Made by a program: the position numbers and the translations under genes. A stretch of DNA of 64,000 nucleotides from CAWCKS01 sp963763485 (GTDB lineage Bacteria > Pseudomonadota > Alphaproteobacteria > Rhizobiales > Xanthobacteraceae), in the NCBI GenBank assembly GCA_963763485.1, contig CAVXOW010000003.1:124001-188000 (forward strand). Reading direction: 5' to 3'. The notes beneath the pieces were generated by a model. It was not told the origin of the DNA, searched no databases, and saw only the letters and a program-made list of their open reading frames with translations. Positions 8,435-18,044 of this stretch are shown one piece after another. Positions within the stretch are counted from its first letter, which is position 1; each line of letters begins with the position of its first letter.

Positions 8435-9652
8435 ATGGAAGAGTTTTACCGCATCCGCCGTTTGCCGCCTTATGTGTTCGAGCAGGTGAACCGGGCCAAG
8501 GCTGCGGCGCGCAATGGGGGCGCCGATATCATCGATTTTGGCATGGGAAACCCGGACCTGCCGGCGCCAGACCATGTGCTGGAAAAGCTCAAGGAGACCT
8601 TGGGCAAGCCGCGCACTGACCGGTACTCGGCCTCCCGCGGTATCACTGGCCTGCGCAAAGCCCAGGCCGGCTATTACCAGCGCCGCTTTGGCGTGAGACT
8701 GAACCCGGAAACCCAGATCGTCGCGACGCTGGGCTCGAAGGAGGGTTTTGCCAACGTCGCGCAGGCGATCACATCGCCCGGCGACGTCGTGCTGGTGCCG
8801 AACCCGAGCTACCCGATACACGCCTTCGGCTTCTTGATGGCCGGCGGCGTCGTGCGCTCGGTTCCGGCGGACCCGACACCCGAACTGTTCCACGCGCTCG
8901 AGCGCGCGATCATCCACTCGATCCCGAAGCCGATCGCACTGATCGTCTGCTACCCGTCGAATCCGACCGCCTACGTCGCGACGCTGGATTTCTACAAGGA
9001 CCTCGTCGCATTTGCGAAGAAGCACGAGATCTTTATCCTCTCGGATCTCGCTTACGCTGAGCTTTATTTTGACGGCAACCCGCCGCCGTCGGTGCTGCAG
9101 GTGCCGGGCGCGATGGATGTCACCGTCGAGTTCACCTCGATGTCGAAGACCTATTCGATGGCCGGCTGGCGCATCGGCTTCGCCGTCGGCAACGAGCGCA
9201 TCATTGCGGCGCTGGCGCGCGTCAAATCCTATCTCGACTACGGCGCGTTCACACCGGTGCAGGTTGCTGCGACCGCGGCGCTGAACGGCCCCGACGCTTG
9301 CATCGCCGAGATGCGCGAGACCTACAAGAAGCGACGCGACGTCCTGGTCGAGTCCTTTGGTCGCGCAGGGTGGGACATTCCGGCGCCAGCCGCCTCGATG
9401 TTTGCCTGGGCGCCGCTGCCGAAGGGATTCGCCGAGATCGGCAGCATGCAGTTCGCCACGCTGATGGTCGAGAAATCGGGTGTCGTCGTTTCGCCTGGTG
9501 TCGCCTTCGGCGAGCATGGCGAAGGCTTTGTGCGCATTGCGCTGGTCGAGAACGAGCAGCGCATCCGCCAGGCCGCGCGCAACATCCGCCGCTTCCTTGA
9601 AAGCGGCGTCGAAACGTTGCACAACGTCGTTCCTCTCGCCAGCCGGCGGTGA
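8435..9652 (+). CDS. PLP-dependent class I/II aminotransferase (AlaC / LL-DAP aminotransferase-like)
   Basis: This 405-residue fold-type I aminotransferase probably acts on alanine, aspartate or diaminopimelate. Visible are the substrate-loop FGMGNPDLPAP near residues 36-46, PNPSYPIHAFG, the NPTA segment, and the Schiff-base lysine in SMSKTYSMAGWRIG at about residue 238. The final third has the conserved RIALVENEQRIRQAARNI. The ATG at 8435 starts the family-typical MEEFYRIRRLPPYVF. The hom gene begins about 40 bp downstream, which fits a role in aspartate-family amino-acid metabolism. Annotation as LL-diaminopimelate aminotransferase is common for this group but is not proven by sequence. Confidence 0.9.
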   Translation: MEEFYRIRRLPPYVFEQVNRAKAAARNGGADIIDFGMGNPDLPAPDHVLEKLKETLGKPRTDRYSASRGITGLRKAQAGYYQRRFGVRLNPETQIVATLGSKEGFANVAQAITSPGDVVLVPNPSYPIHAFGFLMAGGVVRSVPADPTPELFHALERAIIHSIPKPIALIVCYPSNPTAYVATLDFYKDLVAFAKKHEIFILSDLAYAELYFDGNPPPSVLQVPGAMDVTVEFTSMSKTYSMAGWRIGFAVGNERIIAALARVKSYLDYGAFTPVQVAATAALNGPDACIAEMRETYKKRRDVLVESFGRAGWDIPAPAASMFAWAPLPKGFAEIGSMQFATLMVEKSGVVVSPGVAFGEHGEGFVRIALVENEQRIRQAARNIRRFLESGVETLHNVVPLASRR

Positions 9653-9690
9653 CGCGCCATCGTCGAATCCTTCACTTAGGTCTGTTGGAC

Positions 9691-11031
9691 ATGGTCGCAC
9701 CCCTCAAGGTGGGTATCGCGGGTCTTGGCACCGTGGGAGCCGAGGTTGTGCACCTGCTCGATCAGCAGGCAGCGACACTTGCGACCAAGAGCAAGCGGGG
9801 CATCAAGGTCGTCGCGGTGACGGCACGCTCGAAGGCAAAGAAGCGCGGTCTCGACCTGCGCGGCATCAAGTGGGCGAAGAACCCGGTCGCGCTTGCCGAA
9901 GACGCCGACGTCGACTGCCTGGTCGAGTTGATCGGCGGAGCCGACGGTGTGGCGCGCGAAGCGGTGGAGGCCGCCTTGCGCCTTGGCAAGTCGGTGGTGA
10001 CGGCCAACAAGGCGCTGATTGCCAAGCACGGCACGCATCTCGCCGAACTCGCCGAAAAGTCCGGCGCCGCATTGAACTTCGAGGCTGCGGTAGGCGCTGC
10101 CATCCCGGCGATCAAGACGCTGCGCGAGGGGCTTGCCGGCACCGAGATCAATCGCGTCTACGGCATCCTCAACGGTACCTGCAATTACATCCTGACACGG
10201 ATGGAGCAGGAGGGTCTGTCGTTTGACGCGTGCCTGAAGGACGCCCAGCGGCTCGGCTATGCCGAGGCCAATCCGTCGTTCGATGTTGATGGTCATGACA
10301 CCGCACAAAAACTCTCGATCCTGGCGAGCCTTGCCTTCGGCACGAAGATTGCCGAGCAGGCGGTCTATGTCGAAGGAATCTCGTCGATCACGCCGCAGGA
10401 CCTCAAGGCCGCTGCGGATCTCGGCTACCGCGTAAAATTGCTCGGTGTCGCCGTGCGCACGAAGGACGGCATCGAGCAGCGCGTGCACCCGACCATGGTG
10501 CCGAAATCGTCATCGATTGCCCAGGTGATGGGCGTGACCAATGCGGTGACGATCGATGGCGACGGTATTCCACCGATCACACTTGTGGGACCGGGCGCGG
10601 GCGGTGCCGCCACGGCTTCCGCGGTGGTCGCCGACATCGCCGATGTCGCAAGGGGCTTGCGCGGCGCGCCGTTCGGCCGTCCGGTGCATAACCTGCGCAA
10701 CATCAAGAAGGCGCCGATGATGCATCACGAGGGTGGCTACTACATCCGCCTGATGGCCCGCGATTTGCCGGGAACCGTCGCCACGATCGCCACACGGCTC
10801 GCCGAACAGTCGATTTCGATCGAATCCATTGTGCAGCGCCACGAGAACGGCGAGGCCGAGACGGTACGCGGGCGTGGAAAACGGACGGGCAAGGGCGCAA
10901 CCAAACCGGTTCCGGTGATATTGATAACCTACGCGACGGCCGAGGATGCGGTGAGGCGAGCGCTGCACGCGGTGCAGAAGGATCGCGTAATCACCGGACG
11001 ACCCCAGGTCATCAGGATCGAAAAGAATTAG
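9691..11031 (+). CDS. hom: Homoserine dehydrogenase
   Basis: This enzyme reduces aspartate semialdehyde to homoserine for threonine and methionine synthesis. It has 446 residues in the order NAD-binding Rossmann domain (GIAGLGTVGAEVV near residues 7-19), catalytic domain with GILNGTCNYILTRM and the conserved ADLGYRVKLLG, and a C-terminal ACT domain beginning near YYIRLMARDLPGT, which normally gives feedback control by threonine. The ATG at 9691 was chosen because it gives the family N terminus MVAPLKVGIAG; an upstream GTG overlaps the aminotransferase stop but adds an unlike extension. Confidence 0.96.
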   Translation: MVAPLKVGIAGLGTVGAEVVHLLDQQAATLATKSKRGIKVVAVTARSKAKKRGLDLRGIKWAKNPVALAEDADVDCLVELIGGADGVAREAVEAALRLGKSVVTANKALIAKHGTHLAELAEKSGAALNFEAAVGAAIPAIKTLREGLAGTEINRVYGILNGTCNYILTRMEQEGLSFDACLKDAQRLGYAEANPSFDVDGHDTAQKLSILASLAFGTKIAEQAVYVEGISSITPQDLKAAADLGYRVKLLGVAVRTKDGIEQRVHPTMVPKSSSIAQVMGVTNAVTIDGDGIPPITLVGPGAGGAATASAVVADIADVARGLRGAPFGRPVHNLRNIKKAPMMHHEGGYYIRLMARDLPGTVATIATRLAEQSISIESIVQRHENGEAETVRGRGKRTGKGATKPVPVILITYATAEDAVRRALHAVQKDRVITGRPQVIRIEKN

Positions 11032-11088
11032 GATATGGGGCCGCAGGGACATTGGCGTCGCGGCGGCAGTGCTTGAGGAGTTCAACCG

Positions 11089-12090
11089 ATGTCTATGGTC
11101 ATCAGCGTTCCGCCGCAGCAATTGCTGGAGCGCATTCTGACGCTGGAGATCGTGCGTGTGACCGAACGCGCGGCGGTGTCGGCTGCGCGGTTGCGCGGTC
11201 ATGGCAACGAGAAGGCCGCAGACCAGGCCGCGGTCGACGCGATGCGGCGTGAGCTCAACAAGCTGCCGATCGAGGGCACGGTCGTGATCGGCGAGGGCGA
11301 GCGCGACGAGGCGCCGATGCTGTTCATCGGCGAGAAGGTCGGCATCAATGCGGGGCCGATGGTCGATATCGCGGTCGATCCGCTCGAAGGCACCACCTTG
11401 TGTGCGAAGAACATGCCCGGCGCGATCGCCACCATGGCGATGGCCGAGGGCGGCACGCTGCTCAACGCGCCCGACGTCTACATGCAGAAGATCGCGATCG
11501 GCCCCGGTTATCCCAAGGGCGTGGTCGAGCTCGATGCGTCGCCGGCAGACAATGTGCGCAGGCTTGCCAAGGCCAAGGGCGTCGAACCGTCGGCGATCAC
11601 GGTGCTGGTGCTCGATCGCCCGCGTCATGCCGACATCATCACCGGCGTGCGCTCGACAGGAGCTGCGGTGCGCCTGATCACCGACGGCGACGTCGCCGGC
11701 GTGATCCACACCGCCGACCCCGACAACACCGGTGTCGACATCTATATCGGCACCGGTGGCGCGCCGGAGGGCGTGCTGGCTGCGGCGGCGCTACGTTGTA
11801 TCGGCGGGCAGATGCAGTGCCGGCTGATCCTCGACAATGAGGAACAGCGCGAGCGTGCGCTGAAGATGGGAGTCAAGGATCCCAAGATGATTTACGGCAT
11901 CGAGGACATGGTGCGCGGCGACTGCCTGTTCTCGGCGACCGGCGTGACCGACGGCTCGCTGCTCAAGGGCGTGAAGTTCCGCAAGGACAATGTGATCGAG
12001 ACCGAGACCGTGGTGATGCGCTCGGTCACCGGCACTGTGCGGGTGATCAAGGCCGAGCATCGCCAGCTCGAGAAGTTCCATCTGGACTAG
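11089..12090 (+). CDS. glpX: Class II fructose-1,6-bisphosphatase
   Basis: GlpX hydrolyses fructose-1,6-bisphosphate in gluconeogenesis and, in autotrophs, in the Calvin cycle. The 333-residue length is standard. Metal-dependent phosphatase motifs are present: VIGEGERDEAPML near residues 65-77, VDPLEGTTL near 93-101 (DPLEGT), and a C-terminal RGDCLFSATGVTDGSLL. It lies 57 bp after hom and was probably co-transcribed with it. In related genomes I recall hom, glpX and recJ as neighbours; here recJ is 15 kb away. Confidence 0.96.
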   Translation: MSMVISVPPQQLLERILTLEIVRVTERAAVSAARLRGHGNEKAADQAAVDAMRRELNKLPIEGTVVIGEGERDEAPMLFIGEKVGINAGPMVDIAVDPLEGTTLCAKNMPGAIATMAMAEGGTLLNAPDVYMQKIAIGPGYPKGVVELDASPADNVRRLAKAKGVEPSAITVLVLDRPRHADIITGVRSTGAAVRLITDGDVAGVIHTADPDNTGVDIYIGTGGAPEGVLAAAALRCIGGQMQCRLILDNEEQRERALKMGVKDPKMIYGIEDMVRGDCLFSATGVTDGSLLKGVKFRKDNVIETETVVMRSVTGTVRVIKAEHRQLEKFHLD

Positions 12091-12096
12091 CGCGCG

Positions 12097-12550
12097 ATGG
12101 CCGGCCAGGGCGTGATCATCCGACCGCTGAGAGCCGACGATCGCGCGCACTGGGAACCGCTGTGGCAGGGCTACCTGACCTTCTACAAGACGACGCTGCC
12201 GACCAACATCACCGACATGACATGGCAGCGGCTGCTCGACCCTGCCGAGCCGATGAACGCGCTGGTCGCCGAGCGTGACGGTGATCTGATCGGCCTTGCG
12301 CACTACCTGTTTCATCGCTCAACCTGGTCGCAGACCTATTATTGTTATCTTGAGGACCTGTTCGTCGCGCCGGAACGCCGGGCGGGGGGCGTTGGTGCGG
12401 CATTGATCGAGGCGGTCGAAGCCGAGGCGCGGCGGGTGAATGCCACGCGACTCTACTGGTTGACCCATGAAATCCAATTCGCGCGCGCAAATTCTCTACA
12501 ACAAGGTCGCCGATCGCTCCGGTTTCATTCAGTATCGCAAGGTGCTGTAA
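12097..12550 (+). pseudogene. GNAT acetyltransferase gene with a +1 frameshift
   Basis: The first about 125 residues form a normal GNAT domain: RPLRADDRAHWEPLWQGY, the central YCYLEDLFVAPERRAGGVGAAL acetyl-CoA loop and ATRLYWLTHE. After that His-Glu, the frame shifts at the AAA run 12470-12472. Removing one A restores a reading frame that ends ILYNKVADRSGFIQYRKVL and stops at 12550, exactly the family C terminus. As read, the protein ends in an unrelated tail at 12558. It starts 7 bp after glpX and may be co-transcribed. A real mutation and a sequence error cannot be told apart here. Confidence 0.75.
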
Positions 12551-12585
12551 TCAGCTGATTGCGGTCACAGCGCGGAGGGTCGCCC

Positions 12586-13392
12586 ATGATCCACATCTGC
12601 GTCACCTGCGGAACATCCTATCCCGATACGCCGGCGCCGCCGCAGCGCTGTCCGATCTGCGAGGACGAGCGGCAATATGTGCCGCGGTCAGGACAGGCCT
12701 GGACCAATCCAAGGTCGCTGGCCGCGCGACATGTCAACGCCTGGCGGCAGCTCGAGCCGAATCTGTTCGAGATTCATACCCAGCCGCAGTTTGCGATCGG
12801 TCAGCGCGCGCTGCTGTTGCAGACACCTGACGGCAACATCCTGTGGGATTGCCTGACGCTGATCGATGAAGGGACGGTTGCGCTGATCCGCGCGCTCGGT
12901 GGCATCAAGGTGATCGCGATCTCGCATCCGCATTATTATAGCTGCATCCAGGACTGGGCCCATGCCTTCGGCGCGCACGTCTATCTGCATGGCGCCGATC
13001 GCGAATGGCTGATGCGGCCGGACCCGGCCATTCGCTTCTGGGATGGCGACGAGATGAAGCTTGCCGACGGCATCACGTTGCTGCGGCTCGGCGGGCACTT
13101 TGCGGGAGCGGCCGTGCTGCACTGGCGTGACGGCGCGGACGGCCGCGGCGCGTTGTTCAGCGGCGACACGGTGCAGGTCGCGCCGCATCCGCAGAAGGTG
13201 TCGTTCTTGTGGAGCTATCCGAACATGATGCCGCTACCGGCGGCGGCGATCCGCCGCATCGCGGCCGCGCTCGAGCCTTGGCCGTTCGAGCGCGTCTATG
13301 GCGCGTTTGCGGGCCGCCAGGTCACTGAGAACGGAAACGCCGTGGTGCAACGCTGTGCCGAGCGCTACATTGAATTGCTCGAGGGGCGCTGA
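12586..13392 (+). CDS. MBL-fold hydrolase with N-terminal rubredoxin-like zinc ribbon
   Basis: This 268-residue protein starts with a short Cys4 ribbon (CVTCG...CPICED, residues about 5-26), followed by a metallo-beta-lactamase-like domain. The metal-binding segment reads ISHPHYYSCIQDWA near residues 110-123 in place of the usual HxHxDH, so the site is atypical; later segments (GGHFAGAAVLHW, LFSGDTVQVAP) keep the order of the fold. A GGAGGGT site is 6 bases before the ATG. The activity is unknown. It follows the broken acetyltransferase by 35 bp. Confidence 0.78.
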   Translation: MIHICVTCGTSYPDTPAPPQRCPICEDERQYVPRSGQAWTNPRSLAARHVNAWRQLEPNLFEIHTQPQFAIGQRALLLQTPDGNILWDCLTLIDEGTVALIRALGGIKVIAISHPHYYSCIQDWAHAFGAHVYLHGADREWLMRPDPAIRFWDGDEMKLADGITLLRLGGHFAGAAVLHWRDGADGRGALFSGDTVQVAPHPQKVSFLWSYPNMMPLPAAAIRRIAAALEPWPFERVYGAFAGRQVTENGNAVVQRCAERYIELLEGR

Positions 13393-13415
13393 TCGGCGCT
13401 GCGATCGTTTTCAGT

Positions 13416-14285
13416 TCACACCGCCTTCGGCAGGTTCGGGAAATTCGCCGGCCGCTTCTCGACGAAGTGGGCAACGCCTTCCTTGCGGTCCGGGAAGGAG
13501 TGGTTCATCACCAGTTGTCGGTCGGACTCGACGAGATTTTCGATATAGCTCTCGTGCATGCTTTTCCAGACCTGCGCCTTGACGACGGCGACCGAGTGCG
13601 GCGACACGGTATCGGTCAGGATGCGCGCATAGTCGCGCACGTTCTGCATGAAGGTTTCTTGCGGGAAGATCTTGTTGACCAGCCCCATTTCCTTGGCTTC
13701 CTGCGAGGAGACGCGGCGCGCTGACATCAACAGGTCGATGGCGTTGGACGGCCCGACCAGTCGCGGCAGCAGCCAGGCGATGCCGTGCTCGGCGATCAGC
13801 CCGCGCTGCGCGAAGGCCGTGGTGAACACCATCTTGTCGGTGGCAAAGCGCATGTCGGCACACAGCGCCATCACGAAGCCGAGCCCGGCGGTGGCGCCGT
13901 TCAGCGCGGCGATCACCGGCTTGCCGATCCGCATGAAATACGAATAGCGCCTGATATCTGCGAATTGCGGCCCGAGGTCCGGACCGAAGCCGGAAGCAAT
14001 GGCGGGCAATACGGTCGGGTCGTCGGCGGGCGGCGGCGGACGCGTGCCCATGGTGGTGGTCGAGCTCTGCTGCAAACGCGCGATATCGGCACCGGCGCAG
14101 AATGCACGGCCCGCGCCGGTCAGGATGATCGCGCGGACGCCCGGATCGGTCGCCGCCTTGACCATAGCTTTCGCGATATTGCCGGGGAGGGTGTCGTTGA
14201 CCGAGTTCATCCGGTCCGGACGGTTCAGCGTCACCGTCGCGATCCGATCCTTGACGTCGTACAGAACTTCATTCTGGTCAGACAC
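13416..14285 (-). CDS. Enoyl-CoA hydratase/isomerase family protein (copy 1)
   Basis: This 289-residue crotonase-fold protein probably acts on an acyl-CoA in beta-oxidation or a related pathway. The oxyanion-hole segments are GAGRAFCAGADIARL near residues 57-71 and ALNGATAGLGFVMALCAD near 130-147. A GTG start with GGAGG 8 bases upstream is used. An acyl-CoA ligase gene follows upstream on the same strand, which supports a shared catabolic role. It is clearly paralogous to the gene at 25294-26199: the same RYSYFMRIGKP, RGLIAEHGI and SWLLPRLVGPS-type blocks are present. Confidence 0.9.
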   Translation of the reverse strand: MSDQNEVLYDVKDRIATVTLNRPDRMNSVNDTLPGNIAKAMVKAATDPGVRAIILTGAGRAFCAGADIARLQQSSTTTMGTRPPPPADDPTVLPAIASGFGPDLGPQFADIRRYSYFMRIGKPVIAALNGATAGLGFVMALCADMRFATDKMVFTTAFAQRGLIAEHGIAWLLPRLVGPSNAIDLLMSARRVSSQEAKEMGLVNKIFPQETFMQNVRDYARILTDTVSPHSVAVVKAQVWKSMHESYIENLVESDRQLVMNHSFPDRKEGVAHFVEKRPANFPNLPKAV

Positions 14286-14412
14286 AGCGTCATCCTCCGC
14301 TTTTCAGGTTGGCGGCGACGATAGCGGGTGCGGGGCAGCGGTCAACGCATCCGCGGCGAACATGAGCCGTGCGGCAACGGCATGCGTTGCCGATGACCGT
14401 CGCGCAGGCCAA

Positions 14413-15957
14413 TCAAATCTGCCGACCGGCTGCTGCCCAATAGGGTTCGCGCAACTTGCGCTTCATGATCTTGCCGGAGTCCTCGCGCGGCAGCGTGTCG
14501 ACCAGCTTGACCAGCCCCGGCACCTTGTAGTTTGCCAGCCGTTGTCGCAGGTAGGCCTTGACGTCGTCATCGCCGATCGAGGCGTCGTCGATCGGTTGCA
14601 CATAGGCCGCGAGCTTTTCGCCGAGATCGTCGTCAGGAATGCCGAACACCGCGCAATCCTGCACGCCGGGCATTGCCAGCAGCGCCGCTTCGATCTCCGC
14701 CGGATAAACGTTGCTGCCCCCCATGATCACCATGTCGTTCTTGCGGTCGCACAGGAACAGGAAACCGTTATCGTCGAGATAGCCGACATCGCCCACCGAA
14801 ACGAGACCTTCGCGCTCGCAGGCGGCGCGCTTTTGCGGATTGTTGTGATAGGTGAAGTCCGGGAAGCCCTCCATCCAGATATAGATCTCGCCGACCTGGT
14901 TGGGGCCGAGTTCGCGGCCATCGTCATCCAGGATGCGGATGACGGCGCCATCCAGCGCGCGGCCGACGGTGCCGGGTTTGCGCAGCGCTTCCTCGGAATT
15001 GTTGAGCACGATGGCGCCGGTCTCGGTCGCGCCGTAGTACTCGACGATGACAGGTCCCCACCACTAAATCATCTTGCGCTTGACGTCGGCGGGGCAGGGC
15101 GCCGCGCCGTGGACCACGACCTTCAGCGAGGAGAGGTCATATTTGCGCTTCACCTCGTCAGGCAGCCGCAACAGCCGCACGAACATGGTCGGCACCATGT
15201 GGATGTGGGTGATCTTATACTGATCGATCAGCTGCAGCAGCTCTTCCTCGACAAAACGTGGCTGCAGGATCGCGAGCCCGCCGTCGCGCACCGCGGTGAG
15301 CGCGAAAAAATTCGGCGCGGAGTGGTAGACGGGTCCGGTCACCACGGTGCGCATGACCTGTCCTGGGGCGATATCGAACACCTCACGTGCCAGCCGCGAC
15401 ATCGCCGCAGCACTCTGCGCGTCGAGCACGCGGCGCACACCCTTCGGATTTCCCGTCGTGCCTGATGTGTAGATCATGCTCGAAATCGCGCCACTGGGCG
15501 CGCCCGGCAGCGGCTCAAGCCCGTCGAGCCACGCATCCCAGGATTTTTGGCCGGGCGGAACGCGGCAGGCGTCGGCAGGGAGCCCGTAGGTTTTCGCGAT
15601 CTCGGGCGGCGTCGGCACGACGAACAGCGGGGTTCCATCTGGCATTGCTGGGAGCAACTGGGGCAGCAGGTCGGCGTGGGCGATGACAGCCTTGGCGCTG
15701 CAATCCTTCAGGATGTACGCGATCTCCGGCGTCTTCGAGTGCCAATTCACCGGCACGCTGTAGGCGCCGAGCTGCTGCGTGCCAAAACTTGCCTCGAAGA
15801 ACGCGAAATCGTTGCGAAGCAGCAGCGCGACCAAGTCACCGGCGCCGACACCGAGCTCGGTGAAACCGCGCGCAGCGCGCTGGGCGCGATCCAAGATCCC
15901 GCCGAGTGAGATTTCTCGCTCGCCGCTCAGCAGGCGACCTTCGCTCGCAGTCGTCAT
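14413..15957 (-). pseudogene. Acyl-CoA synthetase (AMP-dependent) interrupted by one in-frame TAG
   Basis: The two halves make one ANL-superfamily ligase of about 514 residues, which would activate a carboxylic acid to its CoA thioester. Half one (15064-15957) carries MIYTSGTTGNPKGV, the AMP-binding P-loop. Half two carries EYYGATETG, the DDNGFLFLCDRKNDMVIMGGSNVYP hinge region and the C-terminal Lys of DSGKIMKRKL. Between them a TAG at 15064-15066 replaces one codon of a continuous frame: VKRKMI-stop-WWGPVIVEYYGATE. A single C-to-T or G-to-T change from CAG or GAG would explain it. A GGGAGGAC site precedes the ATG at 15957. It is annotated as a pseudogene, though readthrough or error is possible. 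Confidence 0.8.
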
Positions 15958-16080
15958 GGCCTGTCCTCCCGATCCCCGCGTCGTTTGTGTCAGGGCGGCG
16001 TTGCTGGGCCGCTCCCGGATGCGGTTTTCGCGAAGTATTGCGCGCGCGGCGACCCCGCGCAATTGCCAAACAGCCGCGGC

Positions 16081-17035
16081 TCAGGACGCGAAATTGACGG
16101 CCGTCGTATTGCCGCCGCTCAGCACGACGCCGACCCGGGCGCCGGGATCAGGCCGATAGCTCCCCGACAGCAGGGCCGCAAACGGCGCCGCACCGCCCGG
16201 CTCGATGACGAGCCGCAGTGCCGACCATAGCGTCTCCTGGGCGAGCCGGATTGCGTGGTCGGACACCAAAACGACGCGATCGAGATTGTGTTGTGCGATT
16301 GGAAACATCAGCTTGCCGATTTGGCTTGGCGCCAGCGAAATCCGCTGCAAGCCCGCCGGCCGGCGCGTCGACCGGGTGGCCAGCCTCCAGCGCCTTCGTC
16401 AGCGTCGGCGCAGCCTCCGGCTCGACACCGACGACCTTGATGCGCCGGCCGTACCAGGCTGCGATGCCGCCGATCAGCCCGCCGCCGCCGACCGCGACCA
16501 GAAGCGTATCGAGATCGGGCGCCTGCTGCTCGAGTTCGAGCGCGAGCGTGCCCTGACCGAGCAGCGTTTCGCGTTGGTCGAAGGCGTGGACGGGGAGCGC
16601 TCCGGTCTCGGCAACGCAGCGTTCGCTTGCGGCCAGTGCATCGGCGTAGAGTTCGCCGTCGACCATGAGGTCCGCGCCATAGCCGCGGATGCGCGCGATC
16701 TTGGCCGGCGAGGAAATGTTTGGCACAAAGATCTTCGCGTGGATGCCGAGCTTCATAGCGGCATAGGCGACCGCGGTGCCGTGATTGCCGCCGGACGCGG
16801 CGACGACGCCGGCTTTGGGAACGTGACGCGTCAGGAGGTTGGCGAACGCTCCGCGGGTCTTGAACACGCCGGCGTGCTGCAGTTGTTCGAGCTTGAAGGT
16901 GAGTTGCAGCCCGCCGAGATCGAAGTCCGAGCCACTGACCGTGACGATCGGGGTCCGGCGGATATGCGGACGGATCACGCGCTCGGTTGCCGCGATCTCG
17001 CCCTGGTCGATGACGTCAGTGTGCTGCACGGTCAT
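16081..17035 (-). pseudogene. Threonine/serine dehydratase-like PLP enzyme with a +1 frameshift
   Basis: The repaired product of about 318 residues matches the fold-type II threonine/serine dehydratase family, which deaminates hydroxy-amino acids to 2-oxo acids. Seen are the PLP lysine in VFKTRGAFAN, ASGGNHGTAVAYAA, VAVGGGGLIGG (phosphate-binding glycine loop) and the C-terminal VVLSGGN. After DAPAGGLAAD the frame is broken at the AAA run 16338-16340 (plus strand). Dropping one base restores SLAPSQIGKLMFPIAQ and the family C terminus, with the stop at 16081. The start is ATG 17035 after GAGG. It is divergent from an ArsR-type regulator that may control it. Confidence 0.78.
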
Positions 17036-17054
17036 GTCTGCCTCGCCAACTCCT

Positions 17055-17092
17055 GCCAATCTTGACTTTAATTCGTTTAATGGCTAATTGGC
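17055..17092. promoter_or_regulatory. AT-rich divergent operator/promoter between dehydratase and ArsR gene
   Basis: GCCAAT (17055-17060) and ATTGGC (17087-17092) form an inverted repeat around an AT-rich core with two TTTAAT copies. TTGACT at 17062-17067 and TAATTG at 17085-17090 are spaced 17 bases, like a -35/-10 pair for the regulator, which would make its mRNA nearly leaderless. This is suggestive only. Confidence 0.3.
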
Positions 17093-17095
17093 AAT

Positions 17096-17398
17096 ATGTC
17101 GATCGTTCAGGCGATGCGGGCGATGGCGAGCGATCGCCGCATCCAAATTCTCGAATGGCTGAAAGATCCCGTGGCGAACTTTCCGCCGCAGGCGGATGGT
17201 GACCTGATCAGGGATGGGGTGTGCGGGGTGCTGATCGCAGAAAAACTCGGCATCAGCCAGCCGACTGTCAGCGAGCATTTGAAGATTTTGTCGCACGCAG
17301 GATTGCTGAGCGGAAAACGCATCAAGCAATGGACGTTTTACAAGCGCGACGAGGCGCGGATTCGCGAGATCAAGCGCGCGATCCTGAAGCAAGTTTGA
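17096..17398 (+). CDS. ArsR-family winged-helix transcriptional regulator
   Basis: The 100-residue protein is a compact ArsR/SmtB-type winged-helix domain: ASDRRIQILEWLKD, then LIAEKLGISQPTVSEHLKILSHAGLL (recognition helix) and the wing KRIKQWTFYKRDE. No cysteine cluster typical of metal sensors is present, although one Cys lies at about residue 43, so a metabolite sensor is as likely as a metal sensor. It starts 60 bp from the divergent dehydratase gene, which makes that gene its likely target. Its end overlaps the HAD gene on the opposite strand by 29 bp. Confidence 0.85.
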   Translation: MSIVQAMRAMASDRRIQILEWLKDPVANFPPQADGDLIRDGVCGVLIAEKLGISQPTVSEHLKILSHAGLLSGKRIKQWTFYKRDEARIREIKRAILKQV

Positions 17399-18044
17399 GC
17401 GCGACAGCGGCGAGGGCGCCGGGGAGATCAGCCAATTCCTTGATCCGAATGTCGGCGAGGCCGATGTCGGCTTGTTTTGCGTGGACGCGCCCCCACGGGC
17501 CGCGCTCGAGAAATACCGCGATCATTTCGGCATTGCGCGCCGGCAGCACGTCGTTGTCGAGGCGGTCGCCGACATACGCGATCTCGGTCGGCAATGCTGC
17601 GGCGAACTCGGCAATTCTGGCAAAGAATTGCGGCGCGGGCTTCTCGACGCCAAGGCCCGCCGAGGATGCGATGAAATCTGCGTCGAGGTCCATTTCTGCG
17701 ATCGCGTGTTCTGCCTCGATCGGTTGATTGCCGGCGATGCCAATGCGGTATCCACGCGCCCGAAGCGCCTGCAAGCAGGCGCGGGCATCGGGATAGAGAT
17801 CGCCGGCGGCAAACATGTAATTTTCACCGCGGCGGCGGCGATCGCGGCGGGCGGCCTCAAAATCGAAGTTTGGCCGAAACCGATCGAACACCCGTCGATG
17901 GTGTTCGCCGCGGCCTATGACGTCGTCGAGCGCCGCGCGAAATTCGTTCGCCGGCACGCCGAGGTAGTTGGCCCACCCGACCCACATCCGGTCCTCGCAG
18001 ATGAGCGTCTCGCCAAGATCGAAGATAACGGCTTTGATGGGCAT
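17370..18044 (-). CDS. HAD-superfamily phosphatase
   Basis: This 224-residue haloacid-dehalogenase-fold hydrolase has motif I FDLGETL (nucleophile Asp near residue 9), motif II GIAGN near 113, a Lys in VEKPAPQFF and motif IV in YVGDRLDNDV. The cap region is alpha-helical and Arg-rich. Phosphoglycolate-phosphatase-like or nucleotidase activity is possible, but the substrate is not deducible. An AGGA site precedes the ATG at 18044. It is convergent with the ArsR gene. Confidence 0.85.
   Translation of the reverse strand: MPIKAVIFDLGETLICEDRMWVGWANYLGVPANEFRAALDDVIGRGEHHRRVFDRFRPNFDFEAARRDRRRRGENYMFAAGDLYPDARACLQALRARGYRIGIAGNQPIEAEHAIAEMDLDADFIASSAGLGVEKPAPQFFARIAEFAAALPTEIAYVGDRLDNDVLPARNAEMIAVFLERGPWGRVHAKQADIGLADIRIKELADLPGALAAVALKLASGSRA

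Noticed and set aside
8432..9700. Open frame of about 422 codons opposite the aminotransferase
   Set aside because: Antisense shadow; Arg-rich, no recognisable domain or ribosome site.
12549..12560. 12-bp palindrome AATCAGCTGATT before the rubredoxin-type hydrolase
   Set aside because: Overlaps the end of the repaired acetyltransferase gene; chance occurrence cannot be excluded and no regulator fits.
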